A stretch of 64,000 bases of DNA from Victivallis sp. Marseille-Q1083 (GCF_903645315.1 NZ_CAHJXL010000001.1:868001-932000); one strand, 5' to 3'. Positions 8,140 to 15,988 are shown, counted from the stretch's first letter. Made by a program: numbers and translations. Notes: generated by a model from the letters alone, not told the origin.

Positions 8140-8649
8140 AAAAGCCAGGTTCCTTTTCGTGAAATGAACTGCCAAACCAGTTCCCTCTACCGTAAAACCG
8201 GCAGCCGCTGGTATTCCGAACCGCAGCCAGAGAAAATAACAGAACTTTCCTTACGGGCGAATCCGCTGACCGCCAGAAAACTGCGCAGGACTGTAATCAG
8301 TGCGGCAACTTGTGCAACCTTTCCCGGAATCAGCAAACGCAGATTTTGTTGAGTTATTTCAGCGGACATTCGACCAACTTCCAATAAATTTCAACCGCGT
8401 CACAATGGCACCATTTTCCGGTTCCTCAAGAGTTGGTAAAATAGATTCTATAACAAAAAGATTTACCAAACCGTTGACAGGAGAAAATAACTGCAGTTGG
8501 AGATGAAATTTTGCGGACGCCCCGGCCCCCTGACGCCTGAAAATGACGAAACACGATGGCGCACCTCCCCATCTCCGGGCAATAGCGCGGGAAACTTTTT
8601 GAGCCGGGTTCAGGTTTGGCCCGTATTCGGATCGGATTTCTGTTGCCGG
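8140..8649. other. Intergenic region with an inverted repeat
   Basis: About 510 nt without a supported gene. It contains a perfect 8-bp inverted repeat TTGGTAAA (8433-8440) / TTTACCAA (8462-8469) separated by 21 nt, with TATAAC between the arms, which looks like an operator-promoter arrangement without an obvious gene to serve. Short reading frames on both strands have no RBS or recognisable product. A degraded gene is possible. Confidence 0.45.
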
Positions 8650-9546
8650 CTATTGAATATCTGAAAATTTATCCTGAATCTTTTCGCGGAAAGCTTCGGC
8701 GGCTTTGGAAAAAACCTGATATTTTTTCCAGACGACGCAGGAACCGGATTCCAGAGCCGGCTTCAAGGGACGAAAGCAGAGTCGGCCGTGCGCGATATTA
8801 TTGCCGGGTTCCAGCGTCAACGCGCAGCCGAGTCCCCGCTCCACCAGCAGCGAGGCGTTGTAAACCAGGTTGTGCACCGCCACCACATTCAGTTTGTCAA
8901 AGTGCCCGCCGAACCACTCGGCGTAAGGATTCCGGACCGACTTGTTGCGGAGGTCGCGCCGCGAACAGATCAGCGGCAGCTCCCGCAGCTCCTCCGGCGT
9001 GACGGATTCCTTTTCCGCCAAAGGGTTGTCCCGGCGCATCAGCACCCCCCATTGATCCCTGGCCGGCAGAACGATGCTGTCGTATCTGGCGATATCGACC
9101 GGCTGGAGAAGAATGCCGAAGTCAAGCAATCCGTTGTCGAGACGCTCCATCACATCGTCCGCCACTCCGGTATATAAGTGGCAGCGGATGTCGGGATACT
9201 CCCGATGGAGTTCACAGACCGCATCGGCAATCAGGTTCATCGCTTTGCTCTCCCCGCCGCCGATGTAGATATCCCCGGCGATGCTTTCTCCGATGGAGCT
9301 GAATTCGGCCTCGGTTTTCCGCACCATCGCCATGATCTCCTCGGCGCGCTTGCGCAGAAGCATCCCCTCCGGCGTCAGCGTGATATAGTGCGTCTCGCGA
9401 TTCAAAAGCTTCTGTCCGAGTTCCTCTTCCAGATCCATCATCTGCCGCGAAAGCGTCGGCTGGGTGACATGAAGATACTTCGCCGCCCTGGTGAAGCTGT
9501 TCTCCCGCGCCACCGCCAGAAAATAACGTAACAGTCTGAGCTCCAT
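8650..9546 (-). CDS. LysR-family transcriptional regulator, copy 1
   Basis: 298 residues with the LysR winged HTH at the N-terminus (L-R-Y-F-L-A-V-A-R, then T-R-A-A-K-Y-L-H-V-T-Q-P-T-L-S-R-Q) and a periplasmic-binding-like co-inducer domain from about 90 onward. ATG at 9546 follows AAGGAG. It is divergent from the small gene at 9698 and flavodoxin, the usual arrangement for a LysR target, with a palindrome and promoter in between. It is clearly paralogous to the LysR at 11727-12623: long identical blocks such as L-T-P-E-G-M-L-L-R-K-R-A-E-E-I-M and D-D-V-M-E-R-L-D. Confidence 0.93.
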   Translation of the reverse strand: MELRLLRYFLAVARENSFTRAAKYLHVTQPTLSRQMMDLEEELGQKLLNRETHYITLTPEGMLLRKRAEEIMAMVRKTEAEFSSIGESIAGDIYIGGGESKAMNLIADAVCELHREYPDIRCHLYTGVADDVMERLDNGLLDFGILLQPVDIARYDSIVLPARDQWGVLMRRDNPLAEKESVTPEELRELPLICSRRDLRNKSVRNPYAEWFGGHFDKLNVVAVHNLVYNASLLVERGLGCALTLEPGNNIAHGRLCFRPLKPALESGSCVVWKKYQVFSKAAEAFREKIQDKFSDIQ

Positions 9547-9591
9547 GATACAGTCTCCTTCCGGCCCGGGGATACCATATCATTTGTCATT

Positions 9592-9639
9592 ATGCTTTTC
9601 AAGCATTAATTACTATAGGAAGAAAGTATTTGCTATAAT
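9592..9639. promoter_or_regulatory. LysR-type operator and activated promoter
   Basis: Perfect inverted repeat ATGCTT-TTC-AAGCAT (9592-9606) and, downstream, AAGTATTTGCTATAAT with a -10 TATAAT at 9634-9639 but only a weak -35 (TACTAT near 9611). That combination is typical of a LysR-activated divergent promoter. The block AAGTATTTGCTAT recurs in the control region of the second LysR copy. Confidence 0.6.
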
Positions 9640-9697
9640 TGTTCTTCGCATTACATTTACTCACAGCATCGGAAATCAACCCAAGGAGGTGAACCGG

Positions 9698-9949
9698 GTG
9701 GCTGAACCTGACGAAAAGGCCGTTCTGCTCCTCCGCAATCTGAAAGATGCGGGCTGCGATACGGCAATGACGGAACAATTCCTGGCGTATGAACGCGAAG
9801 GAAGGTCCAAAGATCAGCGAAGACTCCTGTTCCGGCAGAGAAATTCGCTGCTGCAAACCGTCCACAAGAATCAGGAGCGGATCGACTGTCTCGATTTCCT
9901 GCTGCATTCCGTGGAACAAAAAATCAAATCATCAAGAGGAGAAAACTGA
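9698..9949 (+). CDS. Small charged protein linked to LysR/flavodoxin
   Basis: 83 residues from a GTG start preceded by a very strong Shine-Dalgarno AAGGAGGTGA at 9683-9692; longer upstream in-frame starts have none. The product is cytosolic, highly charged and predicted helical, with N-L-K-D-A-G-C-D near the start and R-I-D-C-L-D-F-L-L near the end. I have no named function. The product resembles small proteins found beside MerR- or LysR-type regulators in redox-enzyme clusters (recollection, not verified). The stop is one base before the flavodoxin start, so they are co-transcribed. A decayed second copy follows the other LysR gene (12769-12887). Confidence 0.72.
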   Translation: MAEPDEKAVLLLRNLKDAGCDTAMTEQFLAYEREGRSKDQRRLLFRQRNSLLQTVHKNQERIDCLDFLLHSVEQKIKSSRGEN

Positions 9950-9950
9950 A

Positions 9951-10538
9951 ATGATCAGAAAGGCAATGGTGTACATGATGGCAGGTGCGATGTTTTCGAT
10001 GTTCGGCTGTTCGGCGGCGGAACCGGCCCCGGCGGCCAAAGTGACGGCGGAACCGGGCAAGATTCTGGTCGCGTATTACTCGTACAGCGGCAATACCCGG
10101 TTCGCGGCGGAACGGATTCAGCAGGCGACCGGCGGCAAACTCTTCGAGATCAAACCGGTCACGCCGTATCCGGCCGATTATGACGCCTGCGTCGATCAGG
10201 TGAAAAAAGAGATCAGCGACGGATTCAGGCCGGAACTGGCGGAGAAGGTGAAGGAGTTCGACCAATACGAGGTGATCTTCGTCGGCACGCCGAACTGGTG
10301 GAGCACGATGGCGCCGCCGGTGCTGACCTTTCTCGCCAGCTATGACTTCAGCGATAAGACCGTCATCCCGTTCGTGACGCACGGCGGCGGCGGCATGGCG
10401 CGCTGCGAAAGCGATATGCGCCAGGCAATCCCCAAGGCGAACTTCGGCAAAGGCGGCGCATTCTCCGGCCGGAACATCAAAGATTCCGAAGCGGCGCTGG
10501 CCGAGTGGCTCGATGAAGTCATCACCGTCAAAAAGTGA
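9951..10538 (+). CDS. Flavodoxin-family lipoprotein
   Basis: 195 residues. A lipoprotein signal (F-G-C at about residue 20) precedes a flavodoxin domain with the FMN phosphate loop S-Y-S-G-N-T-R, the G-T-P-N-W-W-S-T loop and T-H-G-G-G-G. It probably carries electrons or reduces quinones or other electrophiles with FMN. Its lipid anchor is unusual compared with cytosolic flavodoxins. The start at 9951 lies within the GAGGAGAAAACTGAA context, directly after the small gene. The CMD-cupin gene follows 8 nt after its stop, so the three genes form an operon. Confidence 0.85.
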   Translation: MIRKAMVYMMAGAMFSMFGCSAAEPAPAAKVTAEPGKILVAYYSYSGNTRFAAERIQQATGGKLFEIKPVTPYPADYDACVDQVKKEISDGFRPELAEKVKEFDQYEVIFVGTPNWWSTMAPPVLTFLASYDFSDKTVIPFVTHGGGGMARCESDMRQAIPKANFGKGGAFSGRNIKDSEAALAEWLDEVITVKK

Positions 10539-10546
10539 GGGATGGC

Positions 10547-11716
10547 ATGAAAAAAATCACATTGTTTGGAATCATACTCTCATTCTTCTGCATCGTCAAC
10601 GATTCGGAGGCAAGCGATAACATGGACGCTTTGAATCAGAAGGAACAAAAACTCGTCGCTATCTGCATGCACACCGCGCGCGGCGACCTGCCGGAATTGA
10701 AAAACGCCCTGAACGCCGGACTCGACGCCGGACTTGCGGTCAATGAAATCAAGGAAATTCTGACCCAGCTCTACGCCTATTGCGGCTTTCCGCGCAGCCT
10801 GAACGCGCTCGGCTACTTCATGGCGGTGGCGAATGAGCGCGAAGCCAGGGGAATCAAAGACGCCGCAGGCGAACTTCCCGGACCGCTGCCGGCCGGAAAA
10901 CGCCTTGACTTCGGCACTGCCAACCAGACGAAGCTCTGCGGCGCGCCGGTTGCCGGGGCGCTGTTCGACTTCGCCCCGGCAATCGACGAATACCTGAAAG
11001 CGCACCTGTTCGGAGACATTTTCGGACGCGACAATCTCGACTGGAAAACCCGTGAAATCGCCACCATTGCCGCACTCGCCGCGCTGCCCGGCGTCGAAAG
11101 CCAGCTGAATTCCCACATTGCGATCGGCAGGCATAACGGCGTGACCGATGCGCAGATTGAAGCGATTCTGGCAACGGTGCGGGGAAATTCCCTCGGCGTA
11201 CCGTACATCAGCGCGTTTCCGGTCGGAGCCGAAAACAGCGCCTACGCCGAATACTTCAGCGGCAAATCCTACCTCGCGCCGCTGGCCCAGGACAAACGGC
11301 TGAATGTTCCGGTCGCCAACGTGACCTTCGAACCGGGCTGCCGCAACAACTGGCACAGCCACACCGGCGGGCAACTGCTGATCGCGGTCGGCGGAGTCGG
11401 CTACTATCAGGAGCGCGGCCAGACGGCGCGGCGGCTGGTTCCCGGCGATGTGGTGGAAATCGCTCCGGACGTCGAACACTGGCACGGCGCGGCGCCCGAC
11501 AGCTGGTTTTCGCATCTGGCGATCGAATGCAATCCCGGAACCAACCAAAACACCTGGCTCGAACCGGTGAACGACGCCGCCTACCAGGCCGCAACGGCAG
11601 CGGAGAGATCCGGAGGGCGGATACGAAAAAGTGTCGAGGCCGTCATGGGCGCATTGTTTATGCGTTATGACGGCCAAGAGCGGCGCGGGATCACACCAGA
11701 ATCGGCTCGGAGGTAG
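10547..11716 (+). CDS. Secreted carboxymuconolactone decarboxylase-like protein fused to a cupin
   Basis: 389 residues: signal peptide (about 1-24), two CMD/AhpD-type helical domains (about 28-105 and 125-225; second contains N-S-H-I), then a cupin barrel (about 250-330) with metal ligands in N-N-W-H-S-H-T-G-G-Q and H-W-H-G-A. The same fusion is common in gut bacteria beside flavodoxins and aldo-keto or alcohol dehydrogenases. The true substrate is unknown. The last 35 residues after N-D-A-A-Y-Q-A-A-T are Arg-rich, without family resemblance, and probably come from loss of the original stop. The stop is 10 nt from the convergent LysR gene. ATG 10547 preferred over GTG 10535. Confidence 0.85.
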   Translation: MKKITLFGIILSFFCIVNDSEASDNMDALNQKEQKLVAICMHTARGDLPELKNALNAGLDAGLAVNEIKEILTQLYAYCGFPRSLNALGYFMAVANEREARGIKDAAGELPGPLPAGKRLDFGTANQTKLCGAPVAGALFDFAPAIDEYLKAHLFGDIFGRDNLDWKTREIATIAALAALPGVESQLNSHIAIGRHNGVTDAQIEAILATVRGNSLGVPYISAFPVGAENSAYAEYFSGKSYLAPLAQDKRLNVPVANVTFEPGCRNNWHSHTGGQLLIAVGGVGYYQERGQTARRLVPGDVVEIAPDVEHWHGAAPDSWFSHLAIECNPGTNQNTWLEPVNDAAYQAATAAERSGGRIRKSVEAVMGALFMRYDGQERRGITPESARR

Positions 11717-11726
11717 ACGTTTCGGA

Positions 11727-12623
11727 TCAGCATGAGGGAAACTTCTCCTGAAGCTTTTCGAGGAAAATCCCGGCGGCTTCCGGGAATACCTGATACTTTT
11801 TCCAGACGATGTCGAGGCCGGATTCCAGACGCGGCGCGAACGGACGGAAACAGAGATGGCTCAGGTTCGTCGCGTTCACCAGCTTATCCAGGCCGATGGC
11901 GCTGCCGACTCCGGCCTCCACCATCAGCGCCGCGTTGTAGATCAGATTGTAGGTGGCGACGATATTCAGTTTTTCCACCTTGCCGCCCAGCCACTCCACG
12001 CAGGGATTCCATACTCCGCCGGGGCGCAGGATTTGTCTTGAACAGAGCAGCGGAATGTCCGCGAGGTCTTTTCGCTCGATTGCCTCCTGCGCCGCAAGCG
12101 GATTATCCCGGCGCATGACCAGACCCCAGACATCCTTGACCGGCAAAGCCAGATGATCGTATTTCGAAATGTCAACCGGTTGAATCAGCACGCCGAAATC
12201 CAGGATTCCTTTGTCGAGACGCTCCATCACATCGTCCGCATTGCCGCTGAACAGATGAAATTTGATCTCCGGATACTCTTCGCGCAAAGCTCTGATGATT
12301 TCCACGATCTGCCGCATCGCCTCGCTTTCGCCGCAGCCGATGTGGACGTCGCCGGAAACATTCTCGCCCATGGAACCGAATTCGGACTCGGTCTTGTGGA
12401 CCATTTCCATGATTTCCTCCGCCCGCTTGCGCAGCAGCATCCCTTCCGGCGTCAGCGAAACATGGTGACTGCCGCGCCTGAAAAGTTTCTGTCCCAATTC
12501 GTCTTCCAGATCCTTCAACTGCCGGGACAGGGTCGGCTGGGTGACGTTCAGCGTCTGCGCCGCGCCGGTGATGCTGCCTTCTCTCGCCACCCCCAGAAAA
12601 TAGCGCAACACTCTCAATTCCAT
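11727..12623 (-). CDS. LysR-family transcriptional regulator, copy 2
   Basis: 298 residues with the same architecture as copy 1 at 8650-9546 and very similar along its full length: HTH (G-A-A-Q-T-L-N-V-T-Q-P-T-L-S-R-Q) and effector domain. GGGAGG precedes the ATG. It is divergent from a decayed small gene and the IS110-type element, and convergent with the CMD-cupin gene. The duplicated pair, each with a divergent small gene, indicates a duplication of a whole regulatory module. Whether this copy still has a target here is unclear, since its divergent gene is broken. Confidence 0.93.
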   Translation of the reverse strand: MELRVLRYFLGVAREGSITGAAQTLNVTQPTLSRQLKDLEDELGQKLFRRGSHHVSLTPEGMLLRKRAEEIMEMVHKTESEFGSMGENVSGDVHIGCGESEAMRQIVEIIRALREEYPEIKFHLFSGNADDVMERLDKGILDFGVLIQPVDISKYDHLALPVKDVWGLVMRRDNPLAAQEAIERKDLADIPLLCSRQILRPGGVWNPCVEWLGGKVEKLNIVATYNLIYNAALMVEAGVGSAIGLDKLVNATNLSHLCFRPFAPRLESGLDIVWKKYQVFPEAAGIFLEKLQEKFPSC

Positions 12624-12665
12624 AAGTCGGCCTCCCTGGTTGGTGGAATTACCATAGCATTATGT

Positions 12666-12686
12666 GATATGCATTTCAAGCATATC
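12666..12686. promoter_or_regulatory. LysR-type operator, copy 2
   Basis: Perfect 7-bp inverted repeat GATATGC (12666-12672) / GCATATC (12680-12686) with 7-nt spacer, followed by AAAGTATTTGCTAT like the operator region of copy 1. No good -10 remains: TATTTG stands where copy 1 has TATAAT. Confidence 0.55.
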
Positions 12687-12768
12687 ATGACATAGAAATA
12701 AAGTATTTGCTATTTGACAAGCAAGCGATACATTGAATTACAGAACCGAACCACAGGAGGTGACCCGC

Positions 12769-12887
12769 TTGAATAATACCACAGCATCGCCGGAAACTGC
12801 TTCAAACCTTGCACGGAAGTCAATCCGGAATCGACCTGTCTGGATTACCTGATTCACCCAATCAAACAAAAACAGTTGCTATGGTAA
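12769..12887 (+). pseudogene. Remnant of the LysR-linked small gene (copy 2)
   Basis: A strong Shine-Dalgarno AGGAGGTGACCC precedes a TTG at 12769, as for the intact gene at 9698, but the frame stops after 26 codons. Shifting frame near 12830 gives S-T-C-L-D-Y-L-I-H, which aligns with D-C-L-D-F-L-L-H of the intact protein and ends at TAA 12885-12887. Most of the middle of the gene has been deleted. Confidence 0.6.
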
Positions 12888-12936
12888 AAAGGAATGAGGT
12901 AGCGGTTATGAAATGAAAGAGGCTGATTCTCAAAGA

Positions 12937-13002
12937 TGTGATACTGTAAAATAAGACATCGGCTCTGACGGACAGAGTCATGCAGACAGTTAAAACATCA
13001 CA
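12937..13002 (+). ncRNA. Structured leader upstream of the IS110 transposase (bridge-RNA candidate)
   Basis: Nested complementary segments: TGTGAT (12937-12942) with ATCACA (12997-13002), ACTGT (12943-12947) with ACAGT (12986-12990) leaving a TAAAAC bulge, and an inner hairpin CTCTG-ACGGA-CAGAG (12963-12977). IS110-group elements are known to encode a bridge RNA in the non-coding end before the transposase gene. The structure here is consistent with that, but it ends directly before the AAAAGGAGA Shine-Dalgarno and could instead be a translation-control leader. Confidence 0.45.
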
Positions 13003-13018
13003 AAAGGAGACATCAGCC

Positions 13019-14068
13019 ATGAGAAAATGTAGCACGGTATCGTTCGAAGGTCAAGTGATATTTGTCGGAATTGATGTGCACAAGGAAAGTTGGGTGGTGA
13101 ATTTGCGGCATTGCCACCGTGAACTGGACAAGTTCAGCATGAATCCGAGCCCTGAGATGTTGGCGAAGTATCTGAAGATGAACTATCCGGGCGCCGAGTA
13201 CCGGAGCGTTTACGAGGCAGGATTCAGCGGATTCTGGGCGCACCGGCGATTGTGTGAGCTCGGGATTGAGAATATCGTAATCAACCCGGCGGACGTGCCG
13301 ACCAGCGGCAAGGAGCGCGACCGCAAGAACGATGCGGTGGACAGCCGAAAATTGGCGCGGGAACTGGAGAACCGGACATTGGAAGGGATCTATATTCCGC
13401 CTGAAGATAATTTGGAATTGAGAAACCTGGTCAGACGTGAAACGAAACTGACCGGCAATATAACCAGGGTCAAAAACCGGATCAAAGGACACCTGAATTT
13501 TATGGGGTTGAAGTTTGGAAGTTGGTCTGGAAGTTCTTTGAAAATGATGTATGCGGACGCGGCAAAGCGTTACGATTATGCCTTGCAGAGCATGTTGCGG
13601 GAACTGCGTTTTCTCAGAGAAGAGAAACTGCATGTGATCCGCGATGAACGGCGGTGTCTGAAGCGTTTGAAGCGCGACAAAGTACAGAAGCATCTACAGA
13701 GTATACCTGGCGTCGGGTTTCATACGGCGGTGATGCTGCAGGCCGAATTGTGGGACTTGCTGCGCTTTGAAGACAAGGATTCGCTGAGCTCGTATGTGGG
13801 ATTCGCACCGAGGTTGGTCGGCAGCGGCGAACACGAGGCCGTCAAATCCGCCGGGAATCGCAAGAAAAAGCAACTGCATGCCATCCTGATCCAGTCGGCG
13901 TGGAGGTCGGTGTCGTACAATCTGGAGATTCGGGCCAGATATGGAGCCTTGCTTCATAAGGGGGCCAGTCCACAACGGGCTATTTCGATCATCGGCAAGA
14001 AATTGCTCTATGCGCTTCGGGCCGTGTGGCTCCAGGAACGTGATTACATGGTATCCGCAAGTGAATAA
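13019..14068 (+). CDS. IS110-family transposase (DEDD recombinase)
   Basis: 349 residues. N-terminal RuvC-like domain with DEDD residues D19 (VGIDVHKE), E66 (VYEAGFSG), D105 and D108 (DRKNDAVDS). A coiled helical linker follows, then the C-terminal IS116/IS110/IS902 domain with S-I-P-G-V-G-F-H-T-A and Y-V-G-F-A-P-R-L-V-G-S-G; S269 in that last motif is the likely serine nucleophile. The ATG at 13019 is preceded by AAAGGAGA. The length is normal and the gene looks intact. It sits among broken genes and probably contributed to their loss. Confidence 0.93.
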   Translation: MRKCSTVSFEGQVIFVGIDVHKESWVVNLRHCHRELDKFSMNPSPEMLAKYLKMNYPGAEYRSVYEAGFSGFWAHRRLCELGIENIVINPADVPTSGKERDRKNDAVDSRKLARELENRTLEGIYIPPEDNLELRNLVRRETKLTGNITRVKNRIKGHLNFMGLKFGSWSGSSLKMMYADAAKRYDYALQSMLRELRFLREEKLHVIRDERRCLKRLKRDKVQKHLQSIPGVGFHTAVMLQAELWDLLRFEDKDSLSSYVGFAPRLVGSGEHEAVKSAGNRKKKQLHAILIQSAWRSVSYNLEIRARYGALLHKGASPQRAISIIGKKLLYALRAVWLQERDYMVSASE

Positions 14069-14431
14069 GATTTAAGTAGTTTCGGAGATTCTGTTTGCTG
14101 TGACTGTGAAATTCGGTTCTTTTTAGCACGTCGTTCGTTTGCTCCTTGATCCGAGGGGATCATGTAAAACAGTTTGCGAGTGCTATTTCAGAGTGGAACA
14201 GCAAAATGCGAAACCTTGAATTCATTCAAGAGTTGTCGTCAATAATAGTGTCCGATTTTTGCCCGAACCGCAACCAGAAGATAATCTTTAATTGGAAGAC
14301 TGTAAAAATATTTACAGATGGAAGTCCTCTGCCCTTTGAGGCGGAGTTTCGCAAATAACAACAAATAACAGGAAAAATACAAACAAAGAAAGAGTCAGTC
14401 TCTTGACTTTTTCATAATAGGAGAAAAAATA

Positions 14432-14565
14432 ATGAGTTTCAACATGTACGTGCCGACCCGCTTCCTTTTCGGAGCCGGGAAACGATGGGCAGACTCTTTC
14501 ACGCCAATCCCAGTGAACTCGACCATGCCGGTTGTGTGGAAATTCTCAGAAAATCTTATCGCTGA
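14432..14565 (+). pseudogene. Iron-containing alcohol dehydrogenase, reduced to its two ends
   Basis: GGAG and an ATG at 14432 start M-S-F-N-M-Y-V-P-T-R-F-L-F-G-A-G-K, the usual N-terminus of group III iron-dependent alcohol dehydrogenases. At about 14483 the sequence jumps, in another frame, to a piece reading R-L-F-H-A-N-P-S-E-L-D and ending L-R-K-S-Y-R-stop at 14565, which fits the C-terminal end of the same enzyme type. Roughly 340 middle codons are missing. The C-terminal match is from memory of the family and is less certain than the N-terminal match. Confidence 0.6.
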
Positions 14566-14579
14566 AAGGAAATAATATC

Positions 14580-15611
14580 ATGAAAAAAATCATCACGACA
14601 GCACTCGGAATCGCCGGAATCGCCGGCGCCGCGTTGGCGGCAGGCATCCCCGCCGACGCCGACAACTTTTACCAGAGCGACAAAGTGACGGCGAAGGAAG
14701 TCGCGTTCAACAACCAATACGGGATGAAGATGGCCGGAAACCTCATCGTGCCGAAAAGTTTGAAAGACGGCGAAAAACTTCCGGCGATCATCGTCGGGCA
14801 TCCGATGGGGGCGGTCAAGGAGCAGAGCGCCAACCTCTATGCGATGAAGATGGCGGAATACGGTTTCGTCACACTGGCGGTCGACCTCGCCTTCTGGGGC
14901 GGCAGCGAAGGCAATCCGCGCAATGCCGTTTCCGTGGAACTGTATGCGGAGACCTTCAGCGCGGCGGCGGATTATCTGCGGACGCTGCCGTTGGTGGAAA
15001 AGGATAAAATCGGCGTGATCGGCATCTGCGGCAGCGGCAGCTTCGCAATCAGCGCCGCCAAGATCGACCCGAGATTGAAAGCGATTGCCACCGTCAGCAT
15101 GTACAACATGGGCGACGCGGCCCGGTATGCGCTGAAAAAGTCGCAGACGCTGGAACAGCGGAAGCAGTTCATCGCGGAAGCCGCATTACAGCGCGATGCG
15201 GAGTTCGCCGGGGGAGAAAAGAAATATACCAGCGGCACAATTCACGAGCTCACCGAAAAATCCAATCCGGTCGAGATTGAATTTTTCGAGTTCTACCGCA
15301 CGCCGCGCGGCGAAGTCACCCCGGAAGGCTCCTCACCGCTGCTGACCACCCATCCGACGCTGACCGGTATGGTCAAGTTCATGAACTTCTACCCGTTCAA
15401 CGACCTCGACCTGATCTCGCCACGCCCGCTGCTTTTTATTACCGGGGCAAACGCCCACTCCCGCGAATTCAGCGAGGACGCTTATCAACGCGCCTTCGAG
15501 CCGAAGGAGCTTTACATCGTCCCGAACGCCGGACATGTCGATCTCTACGACCGCACCGGGCTGATTCCGTTCGACAAGTTGAATGAGTTTTTTTCCGAAT
15601 ATTTGAAATAA
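14580..15611 (+). CDS. Secreted alpha/beta hydrolase (dienelactone hydrolase / YcjY type)
   Basis: 343 residues with a Sec signal peptide (ending L-A-A-G-I). The alpha/beta-hydrolase core shows the oxyanion segment V-G-H-P-M-G, the nucleophile elbow G-I-C-G-S-G-S, and the C-terminal His in N-A-G-H-V-D-L-Y. Cys is at the elbow's central position, as in dienelactone hydrolases, and the final Gly is replaced by Ser. AAAGGAAA precedes the ATG at 14580. It is codirectional with the alcohol dehydrogenase remnant 14 nt upstream and a truncated flavodoxin-family gene downstream. Substrate unknown. Confidence 0.85.
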   Translation: MKKIITTALGIAGIAGAALAAGIPADADNFYQSDKVTAKEVAFNNQYGMKMAGNLIVPKSLKDGEKLPAIIVGHPMGAVKEQSANLYAMKMAEYGFVTLAVDLAFWGGSEGNPRNAVSVELYAETFSAAADYLRTLPLVEKDKIGVIGICGSGSFAISAAKIDPRLKAIATVSMYNMGDAARYALKKSQTLEQRKQFIAEAALQRDAEFAGGEKKYTSGTIHELTEKSNPVEIEFFEFYRTPRGEVTPEGSSPLLTTHPTLTGMVKFMNFYPFNDLDLISPRPLLFITGANAHSREFSEDAYQRAFEPKELYIVPNAGHVDLYDRTGLIPFDKLNEFFSEYLK

Positions 15612-15623
15612 AGAGTGAATCCC

Positions 15624-15842
15624 ATGAAAGGCCTGAATAGGAAGAATGTATTGATCATCTCCTCCACGCCGCGCAGCGGCGGCAACTCCGACGTGCTCTG
15701 CGATGAATTCGCCCGAGGAGCGCGCGACTCCGGCAATGCCGTGGAAAAAATCCGGCCCAAAGACCTGAAGCTGCATTTCTGCACCGGCTGCGGCGTGTGC
15801 AATCACACCCACAAATGCGTCCAGAACGAATATGATATCTAG
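15624..15842 (+). pseudogene. Truncated flavodoxin-family / NADPH-dependent FMN reductase gene
   Basis: About 72 codons encode the N-terminal third of an FMN reductase-like protein: V-L-I-I-S-S-T-P-R-S-G-G-N-S-D (FMN phosphate loop) and F-C-T-G-C-G-V-C-N-H-T-H-K-C, a cysteine motif typical of iron-sulfur flavoproteins. It then stops at TAG 15840. Full-length relatives have about 180-200 residues, and nothing downstream continues the fold. It follows the hydrolase gene by 12 nt and was probably the last gene of the same operon. A product would lack most of the FMN site. Confidence 0.65.
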
Positions 15843-15988
15843 CCTGATCTTTTACGGCGTCTTACCGCAACAAAGATCGGACCGGGAAAGACGTTGTCGT
15901 CAACAAACTCTTCCCGGCCCGATTTACTGCTGATTCGTTCCGTACCTGCTCAGCCCGTTTCGTTACCACTCGGATTCGGCTTGCAATT

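Larger units (their letters stand above)
12888..14431 (+). mobile_element. IS110-family insertion element, ends not resolved
   Basis: The maximal interval between two broken genes, containing an IS110-type transposase and non-coding flanks. IS110 elements lack terminal inverted repeats and often make no clear target duplication, so the ends cannot be set by eye. The 5' flank carries the structured segment 12937-13002. The 3' flank 14069-14431 is more AT-rich and includes a perfect hairpin TGATCC-GAGG-GGATCA (14147-14162). A 70-codon frame at 14146-14358 has no RBS or resemblance. Confidence 0.5.

Noticed and set aside
8187-8384. 65-codon minus-strand frame in the 8140-8649 gap
   Set aside because: Partly hydrophobic but without ribosome site or family resemblance, so not supported as a gene.
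14146-14358. 70-codon frame downstream of the IS110 transposase
   Set aside because: No ribosome binding site, no recognisable protein, and it lies in the probable non-coding end of the element.
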